Source: Actinomyces qiguomingii
Lineage (GTDB): Bacteria > Actinomycetota > Actinomycetes > Actinomycetales > Actinomycetaceae
Direction: 5' to 3'
NCBI RefSeq assembly: GCF_004102025.1
Contig: NZ_CP025228.1
Coordinates: 1,550,001-1,614,000, forward strand
DNA length: 64,000 bases
Shown here: piece by piece, positions 35,630 to 45,097 of the stretch
Position numbering within the stretch: the stretch's first letter is position 1
Layout of the letters: every line of letters begins with the position of its first letter
Made by a program: the position numbers and the translations under genes
Notes under the pieces: generated by a model
Told to the model about the DNA's origin: nothing
What the model saw: the letters and a program-made list of their open reading frames with translations, nothing else
Database searches by the model: none

Positions 35630-36891
<1,262 letters not shown>

Positions 36892-36918
36892 TCCGGTCAG
36901 TGCCCGCAGGCATTTACT

Positions 36919-36957
36919 CCGGCCCCGATCCTGGTACTCCAGCAGGATCGGGGCCGG
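36919..36957 (+). terminator. Strong hairpin terminator of mdh
   Basis: Perfect 15-bp stem (CCGGCCCCGATCCTG and its complement) with a 9-nt loop, 27 bp after the mdh stop. Element C has inserted only 11 bp beyond it. Confidence 0.8.
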
Positions 36958-36975
36958 ACGCGTCCTGGCATTACC

Positions 36976-37411
36976 GGTTCTTCGGGTTTGAGGGTGTGGT
37001 GGTGGGGTTGTCGCGGGTGTGTGTCGGGGTGGTGGTGGCGTTCGTCCTGCGCCTATGTATGTGCTGCACGATCTTGGTGTGTTGCACGACCACCGCGGGG
37101 TCGTGGGACGCGCACGAGGGCTGTGTAGCGTCGCCGGCGATCGCCCGCCCCAGCACATCCGGGGTCGTGGAACGCGCACGAGGGATGTGTAGCGTTGCCC
37201 AGGGTCGTGCAAAACGTCGCCCTGGCACGCCGCCCGGCCGTCGAGAATGCCCTCCCGGGCGGCATCCTGGAGGGCCGGGCCACATCGTCGCCGGCCAACC
37301 TCACCTCCTCGACGCGTCCCCACCACCGCGCCCACCCGGGCGAACAACAACGCCCAACACCGACAACCACCCCACACACCCGAACGACCACACCCCCAAA
37401 CCCGAAGAGCC
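36976..37411. mobile_element. Element C: MITE-like ISL3-type element with 8-bp target duplication
   Basis: Left end GGTTCTTCGGGTTTGAGGGT; right end, read inward, GGCTCTTCGGGTTTGGGGGT. Perfect 8-bp direct repeats GCATTACC flank it at 36968-36975 and 37412-37419. Its interior differs from A, B and D: two 39-bp direct repeats (37097-37135 and 37161-37199, 36/39 identical, 64-bp period) built around GGGGTCGTGG and GCGCACGAGGG, plus TGCACGA repeats near 37065-37090. No coding capacity for a transposase. It separates mdh from the zinc-ribbon protein gene. Confidence 0.8.
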
Positions 37412-37484
37412 GCATTACCGGGGGAACCGACCGTCAATGGCGGCATTGGCAAGGACCATGTCGGTAGGCGCTACAGTCGGGTCC

Positions 37485-37784
37485 ATGGCACGCCGAGGAT
37501 CCCGCAATTCCAAGCGTCCCTACGGGGCCGGGCATAGACCACTCGATATGCGCCGACTGGAATCGCTGCCGCGCACGCAAGCAGGCCCCAGGGGCGAGCA
37601 GTTTACGGTGCGGCGTGTGCGCGGAGGGGCCAAGACCTATGTCTGCCCCGGATGCAACCAGACGATTCCCGCCGACACGCCGCATATCGTGGCCTGGAGC
37701 AACGAGTCGCTGTTCGGGCCGGATCGGGGGCTGGAGGAACGCCGCCATTGGCACACCTCCTGCTGGGACCGCAGCCTGTGGTGA
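37485..37784 (+). CDS. Small zinc-ribbon protein conserved in actinobacteria
   Basis: 99-aa basic protein. The N-terminus is Arg-rich (MARRGSRNSKRPYG); the C-terminal half has a possible metal site, CPGC followed by HIVAW and RHWHTSCW, that is CxxC...H...HxxC. Proteins of this type are often labelled ATP/GTP-binding in actinobacterial annotations, for which I see no P-loop here. I chose this ATG because the conserved sequence begins there; the open frame upstream runs through element C and is not coding. Function unknown; RNA or DNA binding is a guess from its charge. Confidence 0.75.
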   Translation: MARRGSRNSKRPYGAGHRPLDMRRLESLPRTQAGPRGEQFTVRRVRGGAKTYVCPGCNQTIPADTPHIVAWSNESLFGPDRGLEERRHWHTSCWDRSLW

Positions 37785-37816
37785 GGCGACTGGTAGCAGC
37801 GTTATCAGCCTAATAA

Positions 37817-38329
37817 TCAGGCCAACGGTTCGGGGGATTGCTCCTCCCATCCGGGCAACAACCGCTCCAGTGCCGTGCGCAGGGGCACGATGTCGCCATC
37901 GCGGCCGCCTTCACCGATCGTCATGGGAACCGGTTCATCAGTCGGCGTCACCCCGAACAGCCGGTCGCGAATGCCCAGCGGCCGGGTCAGGATGTAGAAG
38001 CGCCCCGCGGTGTCTATCGCAACCGACTGGTCCTGACGCAAGTACCAACCGGTCAGTGGGGTGCGTGCCGATCCGCTTCCGTAACCCCTGACTCTCAGCG
38101 GCACCGGCTCCAGACCCTCCTCCCGGGCCACGGCAACGAAAAGGGACACGATCCGGGCGGCGCGACGATGCTCCGCCTCCTGCTGGACACCAAGCATGCG
38201 TGCCCGCTCCGCCGCCGCTTCACGACGGCGCCGAGTCCAATCCGTGTCCGCTCCTGCTCCCTGCGCGGTGTGGGCGGGTTCCGATGCATCACTGCTGGTG
38301 GGGAAGGAGCCGGAATCGGTGATAGGCAT
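37817..38329 (-). CDS. Hypothetical protein, basic amphipathic N-terminal region
   Basis: 170-aa protein. Residues 1-30 are Ser/Asp-rich, residues 31-70 form a probable helix rich in Arg/Ala/Glu (RRRREAAAERARML), and the C-terminal half looks folded, with GWYLRQDQSVAID and GRFYILTRPL, suggesting beta strands. I do not recognise the family. The coding look (clear Ala/Arg/Glu helix and aromatic strand patterns) and its fit between neighbours support it as a gene. The ribosome site is weak. It is divergent from the GntR regulator gene, with 65 bp between starts. Confidence 0.65.
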   Translation of the reverse strand: MPITDSGSFPTSSDASEPAHTAQGAGADTDWTRRRREAAAERARMLGVQQEAEHRRAARIVSLFVAVAREEGLEPVPLRVRGYGSGSARTPLTGWYLRQDQSVAIDTAGRFYILTRPLGIRDRLFGVTPTDEPVPMTIGEGGRDGDIVPLRTALERLLPGWEEQSPEPLA

Positions 38330-38394
38330 ACCCGTAGCCTACGAGGCACGGTGGAACTGTGGTATCTACGGCTCAGTTGCCGCACACTAGAAGT

Positions 38395-38817
38395 ATGAGC
38401 ATTCCCACACAGCCCCCGCAACGCCCTCCCGAAAACACTGTGCCGCCTGCGCTGCGGACGCGCACCGCCAGCCTCGATATAGACCTTGACCCCACCTCCG
38501 CGGAGCCCTTCTTCTCCCAGGTCTGTGCAGCGATCGCCGCCGCCATCGACGCCGGAACTCTTCCCGCAGGTACTCGTCTGCCTCCCACACGCGCACTGGC
38601 CACCGAACTGAGTATCGCCGTGAATACGGTGGCGAAGGCCTACCGTGAACTCGAAGTACAGGGATACATCGAAGGGCGTGGCCGACGCGGCACCTTCGTC
38701 CGCGATCAATCCGGTGTGGCGGGCGAACGCGAAGTGCTGCGCTTTGTGACCACCATGCACTCGCTGGGCATGAGCCTGGACGACGCGCTTGGCATGGTGC
38801 GTCGTGCCTGGCCCTGA
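38395..38817 (+). CDS. GntR-family regulator, YtrA-like short form
   Basis: 140-aa regulator with an N-terminal winged helix: FFSQVCAAIAAAIDAGTL, then GTRLPPTRALATELSI, then VNTVAKAYRELEVQGYIEGR. Only about 45 residues follow, so it belongs to the short YtrA-type GntR proteins that lack a large effector domain and often control ABC transporters. No such transporter is adjacent. No clear ribosome site precedes the ATG, and TAGAAG lies just upstream, so a leaderless transcript is possible. Confidence 0.85.
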   Translation: MSIPTQPPQRPPENTVPPALRTRTASLDIDLDPTSAEPFFSQVCAAIAAAIDAGTLPAGTRLPPTRALATELSIAVNTVAKAYRELEVQGYIEGRGRRGTFVRDQSGVAGEREVLRFVTTMHSLGMSLDDALGMVRRAWP

Positions 38818-38892
38818 CGGGCGCCGCAGCCGGTCCGCTTACCAGCCGGCCGGCCGCGGCCTTGCGCCCGACAATCGGAGTTAAGACACCGG

Positions 38893-40353
38893 TCAGGACA
38901 CCAGCGCGTTGCCGCGTGACGCCTTGGGCTTCTTCTTGGCGGATTCGGCCTGGCCGTCCGGCGCTGCAGCGGACTGTTCTGCGTCGGTACTGGGCGTCGC
39001 CTGCGTGGCGGCCTCCTGCGCCCCCACGTCATGCGTCGCCGCCTCGTCGGCGTCGATGTTCATCACCTCGGCGATCACATCGGACAACACCGGGGTCGGT
39101 GGCACAGCGCTGCCCAGTACACCGCGCATCTCTTCCAGGTAGTTGGCAACGGAGTCGCGCTGACGCTCCAACTCCTCCACGTCCCGCGCGGCCGCGGACT
39201 TCTCCGCGTCGGCATCGGCCCGGGCGTCGTCCACCAGTTGCTTGGCCTCCTCGCGGGCCTGTCGCAGAATCTCCTCCGCCTGCCGGATTGATTCCTCCCG
39301 GCGCGCCTGAGCCGACTGATCGGTCTGCGCACGCACCGACTCGGCACGCTCCAGCGCTTCCTGCAACCGGGACTCGGCCTCGGCAGCCTGCACCTGGGCC
39401 TGCTCATGCATCTCGGCGATGCGGGCGCGTGTGGATTCGTGAGCGGCGGCGTCCTCCCGGGCGGCGGCCTCGTGGGCGGCGGCGACATCAAGGGTGGTCT
39501 GTTGGCGCAGCTCGGCGGCCTCCGCCCGGGCGGAGTCGGCCTCGGCCTGCGCGGTCCGCCGTAGTTCCTCGGATTCGCGGCGCGCCGCGGTTAGCAACTC
39601 TTCTGCCTCACTGCGGGCCTTCTCCACGGTGAGGCTGGCCTCCTCGCGGGCGGAGGCGAGCACCGAGTCGGCCTGCTCGGTGGAGGTCCGGCGCAGCTCC
39701 TCCGCCTCCTGAGCGGCGGTCTCACGCAAGGAGGTGGTTTCGCGCTCGGAGGATATGGACAGTTCTGCGGCGGCCTTCTTGGCCTCAGCGCGCACGAGTT
39801 GGGCCTCCCGCTCCGCTGTGGCACGCATCTCCGTGGCGGCCGATTCGGCGTCCGCGGTGATCTGAGCGGCTCGTCGCTCGGCGGTGCCCACGAGCTCGTC
39901 CGCACGCGCCTGGGCATTGGATAGGGTGGTCTCCGCCTCGCTCTCTGAACGGGTACGCAGCTCCGCGGCCTCTCGGCGTGCATCGGACAGGAGCGTCGCC
40001 GCCTCGGAGGAACTGCGCTCAGACAGGTTGGCGGCGTTCGCCCGTGTGCGTGTAAGCAGGGCGTTGGCCTCGGCATTGGCCTTGGACAGAACGGAGGCGC
40101 TTTGCTCCTCCGCGTTGCGCAGCAGCTGTTCAATACGCGAGCCAAGACCCGCATAGGTCGGTTTATCGGTCTCCCGTAGACGGCGCTGCGCCTCAGCCAG
40201 TTCACCGGCCAGGGTCATGGCCCGCTGGTCGAGGCTGGCGACCTCTCTGCGGGCGTCCTTCAACTGGCGGTTGAGCGCTTCCAGGCGTTGATCCACCTGG
40301 GCACGGTCATACCCACGCATGGTTACGGCGAACTCTTCGGTGTCCTCGGCCAC
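38893..40353 (-). CDS. DivIVA/Scy-like long coiled-coil protein
   Basis: 486-aa protein with a DivIVA-type N-terminus (EEFAVTMRGYDRAQVDQRLE, about residues 6-25), followed by nearly 400 residues of continuous Ala/Glu/Arg-rich coiled coil with recurring EAxxLLxxAxxEAxEL-type repeats, and an acidic disordered C-terminus. Such proteins (DivIVA, Scy, FilP) form polar or septal scaffolds that guide wall growth in actinobacteria. I use the GTG at 40353 because AGGAGGAG lies 7 bp upstream and the conserved domain starts right there; the longer frame adds an unconserved Pro/Arg leader. Some databases label relatives cellulose-binding, for which nothing here gives support. Confidence 0.85.
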   Translation of the reverse strand: MAEDTEEFAVTMRGYDRAQVDQRLEALNRQLKDARREVASLDQRAMTLAGELAEAQRRLRETDKPTYAGLGSRIEQLLRNAEEQSASVLSKANAEANALLTRTRANAANLSERSSSEAATLLSDARREAAELRTRSESEAETTLSNAQARADELVGTAERRAAQITADAESAATEMRATAEREAQLVRAEAKKAAAELSISSERETTSLRETAAQEAEELRRTSTEQADSVLASAREEASLTVEKARSEAEELLTAARRESEELRRTAQAEADSARAEAAELRQQTTLDVAAAHEAAAREDAAAHESTRARIAEMHEQAQVQAAEAESRLQEALERAESVRAQTDQSAQARREESIRQAEEILRQAREEAKQLVDDARADADAEKSAAARDVEELERQRDSVANYLEEMRGVLGSAVPPTPVLSDVIAEVMNIDADEAATHDVGAQEAATQATPSTDAEQSAAAPDGQAESAKKKPKASRGNALVS

Positions 40354-40746
40354 GTCAAATCTCCTCCTGGGCCGGGTCGGGACGGCCCCACCGCCCCAGG
40401 GTAACCCCTGGTCATTCCGCATGGAATCGGCAAGCTCCCACCGTTATCAGGTGTCACGGTCAAACCGCGCCAAGCCCCCTTCGTACCGACCGTTGGGAGT
40501 CCAATGGCCGGCCTCATTTGGCGCGTCGGTGGCGCACAACCGGCGTTGGGACCGACTTTGCCCTAGGCTTCCGCTTATGGCGCAGCAAACTGTGATCTTG
40601 GCCGGGACCGGTGCGAACCGGCGGCGGTCATGGGATTCTGTCGCCTGGCCGCCTCAGACGTCGTCCCTGCGACGTCCGTGCGAGTCTCGCACGCCCGCCG
40701 TCTCTGTCGGCGAGTCCATGTCCACGAGTCCTAGGAGAACCACGTC
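40354..40746. other. Divergent spacer between DivIVA-like and membrane-protein genes
   Basis: 393 bp with no recognisable gene. It contains the AGGAGGAG ribosome site of the minus-strand gene and CCTAGGAGAACC for the plus-strand gene. TAGGCT near 40565 may be a -10 box for the latter. No RNA gene or repeat is evident. Confidence 0.4.
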
Positions 40747-42024
40747 GTGAAACGACGGATCCTGAGCGTGATTATCGCCGTTCTCGGCCTGATCACCATC
40801 GTCCTGGCAGTGTGCTCCGCCACCGTGTGGCGTCCTAGCTCAACTGCCCGTGCCAGCCTCGCCCAGAGCCCAGACCAGCACTATGTGGTCACCGAACCCG
40901 GTGTTTTGAGCCTGGTCGACTCCGACGTTGAGGTGACGGCGACGGCCGCCTCGGCGGATCAGCGGGTACTTATCGCAGTCGGCCATGCGCAGGACGTGGA
41001 GGCCTGGCTTGCGTCGGATCCCCACATTGTGGTGACCGGCTTGACCGACTGGGACACGCTGTCCTCCGATGTGGTCACCACCTCCTGCCCTCAAGACGGG
41101 GCCGCTCCCACCGCCTCCGATGCCGCCGGTGAGAGCACCGCGCAGGCACAGGACCCGGCGTCGGCTGACGCGGACGGATGCACCGCCTTGGAGAACAGCA
41201 ACGCCGACCCCGCCGACTCCGACCTGTGGATAACCACGAAGTCCGGGACCGGATCGGCCACGCTGGAACTTGACACTGCCGGCTCCGATCTGGTTGTTCT
41301 CCTGGCCACCGACGGCTCCTCGAATGCTCCCCAGATGACGCTTTCGTGGCCGCGGCACGTGTCCACCCCGTGGCTGATCCCCGGTCTGGTTCTGGGTGGC
41401 CTGCTGCTGCTGGTGGGTGTATTCCTGTTCCTGATCGACATTCAGATGCGCTACGCCGACGAGCAGCGCCGTAGCCGTGCCGCGGACCGGGCGGCGCGTA
41501 TGGCGCAGGCCGACTCCGTGGCCACGGTGGGTATCCCCCAGATTGGCGATCCGGAGCGCCGGCTCACTCGCCGCGAGCAGCGGGACAAGGAGCGCGCCGA
41601 GGCGGCCGGGGAGGAATGGGTCGACCCGCGCACCGGCGCCGTATACGTAGGCGGGGTTCAAGCGCCCGCTGTTCCTCCGGTGTATGAGGCGCCCGACGCG
41701 CAGGATCCGTCAGTATCCGACGCCGTGGATGCCTCCGGTCCGGCCCGTGGCAGCGCCGTCGTTCCGGGCCTGGACGTCGAGGCCACAGCCGCCTATCGCT
41801 CCACCCGTGACTTGGACGCCGTACAGCCCTTCACTGTCGCCGGTCAGGAGACCGACTCCGTCGGCGCGGAGACGACCGACTTCGACTGGGGCGGATTTGA
41901 CGGTCTATCGACCTATGAACAGGCCATGGGCGGTGATGGGGCTCGCTACCACGGTGAGTCGGACGTCGACGCCTCCGGTATGAACGAACGCACCGACGAG
42001 TCTGACCAGGAGCCCCACGCATGA
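40747..42024 (+). CDS. Hypothetical two-helix envelope protein
   Basis: 425-aa protein with an N-terminal membrane helix (ILSVIIAVLGLITIVLAV, residues 5-22), an extracytoplasmic domain of about 180 residues with one Cys pair, a second helix around residues 214-236 (LIPGLVLGGLLLLVGVFLFL), and a long cytoplasmic tail rich in acidic residues. The GTG start follows CTAGGAGAACC. The stop overlaps the start of the lipoprotein gene (ATGA), so the two are co-translated and probably act together at the envelope. Family and function unknown. Confidence 0.8.
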   Translation: MKRRILSVIIAVLGLITIVLAVCSATVWRPSSTARASLAQSPDQHYVVTEPGVLSLVDSDVEVTATAASADQRVLIAVGHAQDVEAWLASDPHIVVTGLTDWDTLSSDVVTTSCPQDGAAPTASDAAGESTAQAQDPASADADGCTALENSNADPADSDLWITTKSGTGSATLELDTAGSDLVVLLATDGSSNAPQMTLSWPRHVSTPWLIPGLVLGGLLLLVGVFLFLIDIQMRYADEQRRSRAADRAARMAQADSVATVGIPQIGDPERRLTRREQRDKERAEAAGEEWVDPRTGAVYVGGVQAPAVPPVYEAPDAQDPSVSDAVDASGPARGSAVVPGLDVEATAAYRSTRDLDAVQPFTVAGQETDSVGAETTDFDWGGFDGLSTYEQAMGGDGARYHGESDVDASGMNERTDESDQEPHA

Positions 42025-43049
42025 TTACCAGCCGACGCGCTTTGATCACCTCGGCGTCCGCGACCGCGCTCGCCGCCGCCCTTGCCGCCTGCTCCCAGGA
42101 TGTGCCCACGAATACCGCCGCCACCGGCACCGCCACCCCGCAGCCGGTGCTGGACTCCGAGCGGCTGACTATGATCCTAGAGCGCATCCAGGCCGGCCTG
42201 GATGCGGCGGACAAGGATAAGAACGCAGACGCACTGGCCGGTTACCTGACCGGCCCGGCCGCGCGCGTACGCGGCGAGGAGTACGCCGTCGCCAAGGCCA
42301 CGGCGGATGACACCTTCGTGCACGTCTTCAACACCACCAGCCAGGCGGGGACCGTCGCCCTGGCCGCGGACTTCCCGCGCACGGTGCTCACCATCACCGA
42401 CTTCGCGGATGATGAGCAGGGCTATCTACTGGCCCTGACCCAGGACTCCGCCCGTGAGAACTACCAGCTGTGGGGCTGGACCCAGTTCTTCGCCGGTGTG
42501 GAGATCCCGTCCACCTACGCCCCAGCCATAGGCACCGAGCAGCTAGCTGCGGACGATTCCTCCGATCTGAAGGCCAGCCCGCAGGACGTGCTCGCAGCCT
42601 ACGTGGATGCACTGAACAATCCCGAAGGCGACAACGGAAAAGCCTTCGCCGACGATGTCTTGCGGCAGCGGATCGCCGCCGAGCGGGCCGTCGACCTGTC
42701 CGAGGCGGGAGAAGTCAGCGTAACCGCAGAGGCCGGCTCGGACGGCTTCAAGAGCCTGCGCACCGCTGATGGCGGCGTGATCACCATGACGACTCTGAGC
42801 TTCTCCACCGTCTATAAGAAGACAGTGGCCGGTTCGACGCTGTCTCTGGCGGACAGCACCGTGGGCTCCCTGATGGGGGACAACCAGGAGGTGGTGGGCA
42901 CGGTCACCGCCAAGTACGACGTTATTGTCGCCTTCCTCATTCCGGCGGCGGACGCCGATGCCACCGCCACCGCCCTGGGTATGGACCTCGTGCTGGCCTC
43001 GGTGTCCCGTGACGACTCCCAGGCGCCGGCTGAAGACGCGCGGGACTGA
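42021..43049 (+). CDS. Hypothetical lipoprotein
   Basis: 342-aa protein with twin arginines (SRRALIT, residues 4-10) and a lipobox ending at Cys24 (LAAC), predicted to be exported and lipid-anchored. The mature part is Ala/Asp/Thr-rich with mixed alpha/beta character and no motif I recognise. Coupled by a 4-bp overlap to the two-helix envelope protein before it, suggesting a shared role on the cell surface. Function unknown. Confidence 0.8.
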   Translation: MITSRRALITSASATALAAALAACSQDVPTNTAATGTATPQPVLDSERLTMILERIQAGLDAADKDKNADALAGYLTGPAARVRGEEYAVAKATADDTFVHVFNTTSQAGTVALAADFPRTVLTITDFADDEQGYLLALTQDSARENYQLWGWTQFFAGVEIPSTYAPAIGTEQLAADDSSDLKASPQDVLAAYVDALNNPEGDNGKAFADDVLRQRIAAERAVDLSEAGEVSVTAEAGSDGFKSLRTADGGVITMTTLSFSTVYKKTVAGSTLSLADSTVGSLMGDNQEVVGTVTAKYDVIVAFLIPAADADATATALGMDLVLASVSRDDSQAPAEDARD

Positions 43050-43153
43050 CGCCCGGGGCGAACGGGCGCGGCTAACGCCATTGTCGAGGACTACGCTCCA
43101 GTTCATAAGCGAGCGAATGAACAATTGCGGGCACAGCCCGGGAAAGGCACACC

Positions 43154-44071
43154 ATGAGCATGTTCGGTGCCGTTGACCTGTCCTCCTTCGCGCCCAAGCA
43201 GGGCTCGACCCCCGCCGAGCCGGCTGCCGGTGCAGCCCACAATGGCCGACCGGGTGGGCTCGTAGTCGACGTGGATGCACAGAACCTGCGCGAGATCGCC
43301 GAGGGCTCGGCCCGCGTGCCGGTTGTGGTGGTGATGCACAGTTCCCGCGCACAGGCGTCGGTGGACCTGGTGGACCTGCTGGAACGACTGGTAGTCGAGT
43401 ATGCGGGTAGTTTCCAGCTGGCTCGCGTGGATGTTGACGCCGCCCCGGAAGTGGCCCAGGCACTGCAGGTAACTGCGGTGCCCACGGTGGTGGCGCTGAT
43501 CGCGGGGCAGCCGGTGCCGATGTTCCAGGGCAGTGCGCCCGAGGAGCAGCTGCGCGCCTTGCTGGACCAGCTGCTGGAGGTGGCTGCCCGCAATGGGGTT
43601 GACGGCCGCTTGGATCTCGACGCCGCGGCGCACATGGCCGAACCCACCGAGCCGGAGGAGACCGAGGTTGAGCGTCAGGCCCGGGAGGCCATCGAGCGGG
43701 GGGATTGGACCGCGGCCGAGAAGGTCTATGAACATGCGATCGCCCAGTCACCGGCGGACGACGACTTGAAGGCGGCGCGCGATCAGATTCGCATGCTGGC
43801 CCGCATGGACGGCCAGGACCCGGTGGCGCTGCTGGCTGCGGCCGATGCCCCGGGGGCAGACCTGGACACCCAACTGGCAGGCGCCGACGCCGCTCTCGCC
43901 CAGGGCGATGTCAACGCCTGTCTGGGCCGCGCCCTGGAGGCCGTGCGCGCTCACACCGGTGAAGAGCGCGAACGCGCCCGGTTGCGCCTACTGGAGCTGT
44001 TCACCATCATCGGGACCACTGCCCCGGAGGTCGCCCGCGCACGTCGACAGCTTGCCACCATCCTTTACTGA
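43154..44071 (+). CDS. CnoX/YbbN-like thioredoxin-fold TPR protein
   Basis: 305-aa protein. Residues about 37-150 form a thioredoxin fold (VVDVDAQNLREIAE, ARVDVDAAPEVAQALQVTAVPTVVALIAGQ) in which the redox CxxC is replaced by HSSRA at 62-66, so it cannot act as a disulfide reductase. The cis-proline (VPTVV) is kept. The C-terminal 150 residues form TPR-like helices. This matches the co-chaperedoxin family (CnoX/YbbN), holdases that protect and pass on unfolded proteins. GGAAAGG precedes the ATG. Confidence 0.85.
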   Translation: MSMFGAVDLSSFAPKQGSTPAEPAAGAAHNGRPGGLVVDVDAQNLREIAEGSARVPVVVVMHSSRAQASVDLVDLLERLVVEYAGSFQLARVDVDAAPEVAQALQVTAVPTVVALIAGQPVPMFQGSAPEEQLRALLDQLLEVAARNGVDGRLDLDAAAHMAEPTEPEETEVERQAREAIERGDWTAAEKVYEHAIAQSPADDDLKAARDQIRMLARMDGQDPVALLAAADAPGADLDTQLAGADAALAQGDVNACLGRALEAVRAHTGEERERARLRLLELFTIIGTTAPEVARARRQLATILY

Positions 44072-44101
44072 GCGGCTGCATCGCCGCTGGCCTGGGCCGG
44101 A

Positions 44102-44124
44102 GCGCTCCGGGAGTGGGGGAGCGC
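44102..44124. terminator. Small hairpin between convergent genes
   Basis: GCGCTCC and GGAGCGC form a 7-bp stem with a 9-nt loop in the 70-bp gap between the convergent TPR-protein and activase genes. It is a plausible but weak bidirectional terminator. Confidence 0.4.
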
Positions 44125-44141
44125 CTTAGGGCCACCGACAC

Positions 44142-44957
44142 TTAGAAAAAAGCATTGATTCCCGCGTGGACCATAACGTCGCGGTAGTCCGACAGGTCCT
44201 CGGGATGCAGGGCAGCGACCCCGGCCATTCGGTAGGGACGCCCCAGCAGTGCATACTTGCGCTCGCCGAACTGGTGGAAGGGCAGCAGCTGCACATGCCC
44301 GATCCCCAATGCGTGCAGCAGGGCGGAAAAGCCGGCCGCGTCGGCGAGCGTGTCATTGACGCCGGGGATGACGGGGATGCGCACCTGCGTGCGGATGCCG
44401 CGCTTCAGTGCGCGGGAGAGATTGCACAGTGGCAGGTCGTTGTAGCTGCCGGTCCACGCCTTGTGCGCCTTGCGGTCGTGGTGCTTGACGTCCATCAGCA
44501 GGTAATCGAGGTGACTCAGTGCCCGGTCGAAGAGCTGCGGGGCCACCTGCCCGGTGGACTCCATCGCGGTATGTATGCCGCGTTGCCGCAACTCTTGAAG
44601 CAGTGCGGTGGTGAAGGCATGCTGCATCATCGGTTCGCCGCCCGAGACGGTGACGCCACCACCGGACTGCTCAAAGAAGGGGCGATCCGCCTCACACTCC
44701 TTGACCACCTCGGCGAGCGTGCGGGTCTGGCCGGCGAGGGTGGTCTCCCCGGTACTGGGGTCGAGGAGGCGTTCGATGCCGGGATTGATCGATTCGGGAT
44801 TGGCGCACCAGGGGCATGCCAGTGGACAGCCCTTCAGGAAGACCACGGTGCGGATGCCGGGCCCGTCATGCAAGGAGAAGCGCTGAATGTTGAAAACCAC
44901 GCCGGCAGTAGCCGGGAGTGGGGGCCGGGCCGGCGCGGCGGGGTTCCCGGAAACCAT
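44142..44957 (-). CDS. Glycyl radical enzyme activase (PFL-activating enzyme family)
   Basis: Radical-SAM enzyme of 271 aa that installs the glycyl radical on the enzyme encoded by the divergent operon. The [4Fe-4S]-binding CxxxCxxC is at Cys44, Cys48 and Cys51 (GCPLACPWC), preceded by FSLHDGPGIRTVVFLKG and followed by the SAM-contacting GGGVTVSGGEPMMQ. It lacks the extra eight-Cys ferredoxin insert found in activases of many eliminase-type glycyl radical enzymes, so it resembles the short PFL-AE form. The ATG at 44957 lies 7 bp after AAAGGAG; a GTG immediately upstream is an alternative start. Confidence 0.93.
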   Translation of the reverse strand: MVSGNPAAPARPPLPATAGVVFNIQRFSLHDGPGIRTVVFLKGCPLACPWCANPESINPGIERLLDPSTGETTLAGQTRTLAEVVKECEADRPFFEQSGGGVTVSGGEPMMQHAFTTALLQELRQRGIHTAMESTGQVAPQLFDRALSHLDYLLMDVKHHDRKAHKAWTGSYNDLPLCNLSRALKRGIRTQVRIPVIPGVNDTLADAAGFSALLHALGIGHVQLLPFHQFGERKYALLGRPYRMAGVAALHPEDLSDYRDVMVHAGINAFF

Positions 44958-44967
44958 CACCCAACTC

Positions 44968-45070
44968 CTTTCGATTGAAAGCAGTGTAACTTGTTAACGA
45001 AGGACCTTGGGCCTGATTCAAGTTCTCCGACGCCAGTATCCTGGTGATGCCGCTTCAAATGAAGCGCTTC
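44968..45070. promoter_or_regulatory. Divergent activase/DeoR promoter with similar inverted repeats
   Basis: Two inverted repeats with 4-nt AT-rich spacers lie at the two ends: CTTTCGATTGAAAG (44968-44981) and CGCTTCAAATGAAGCG (45051-45066), the latter overlapping a GAAGCGCTTC palindrome (45061-45070). Near the middle CTTGTTAACGAAG is a further imperfect palindrome. These are candidate DeoR-type operators. The first overlaps the activase ribosome site, so binding there would block translation or transcription. Confidence 0.5.
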
Positions 45071-45097
45071 GCAGTTTCGTACGGTAGGAGGCCGGGT

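Noticed and set aside
36900..37484. N-terminal extension of the zinc-ribbon protein
   Set aside because: The upstream frame runs through the mdh terminator and element C; the natural start is the ATG at 37485.
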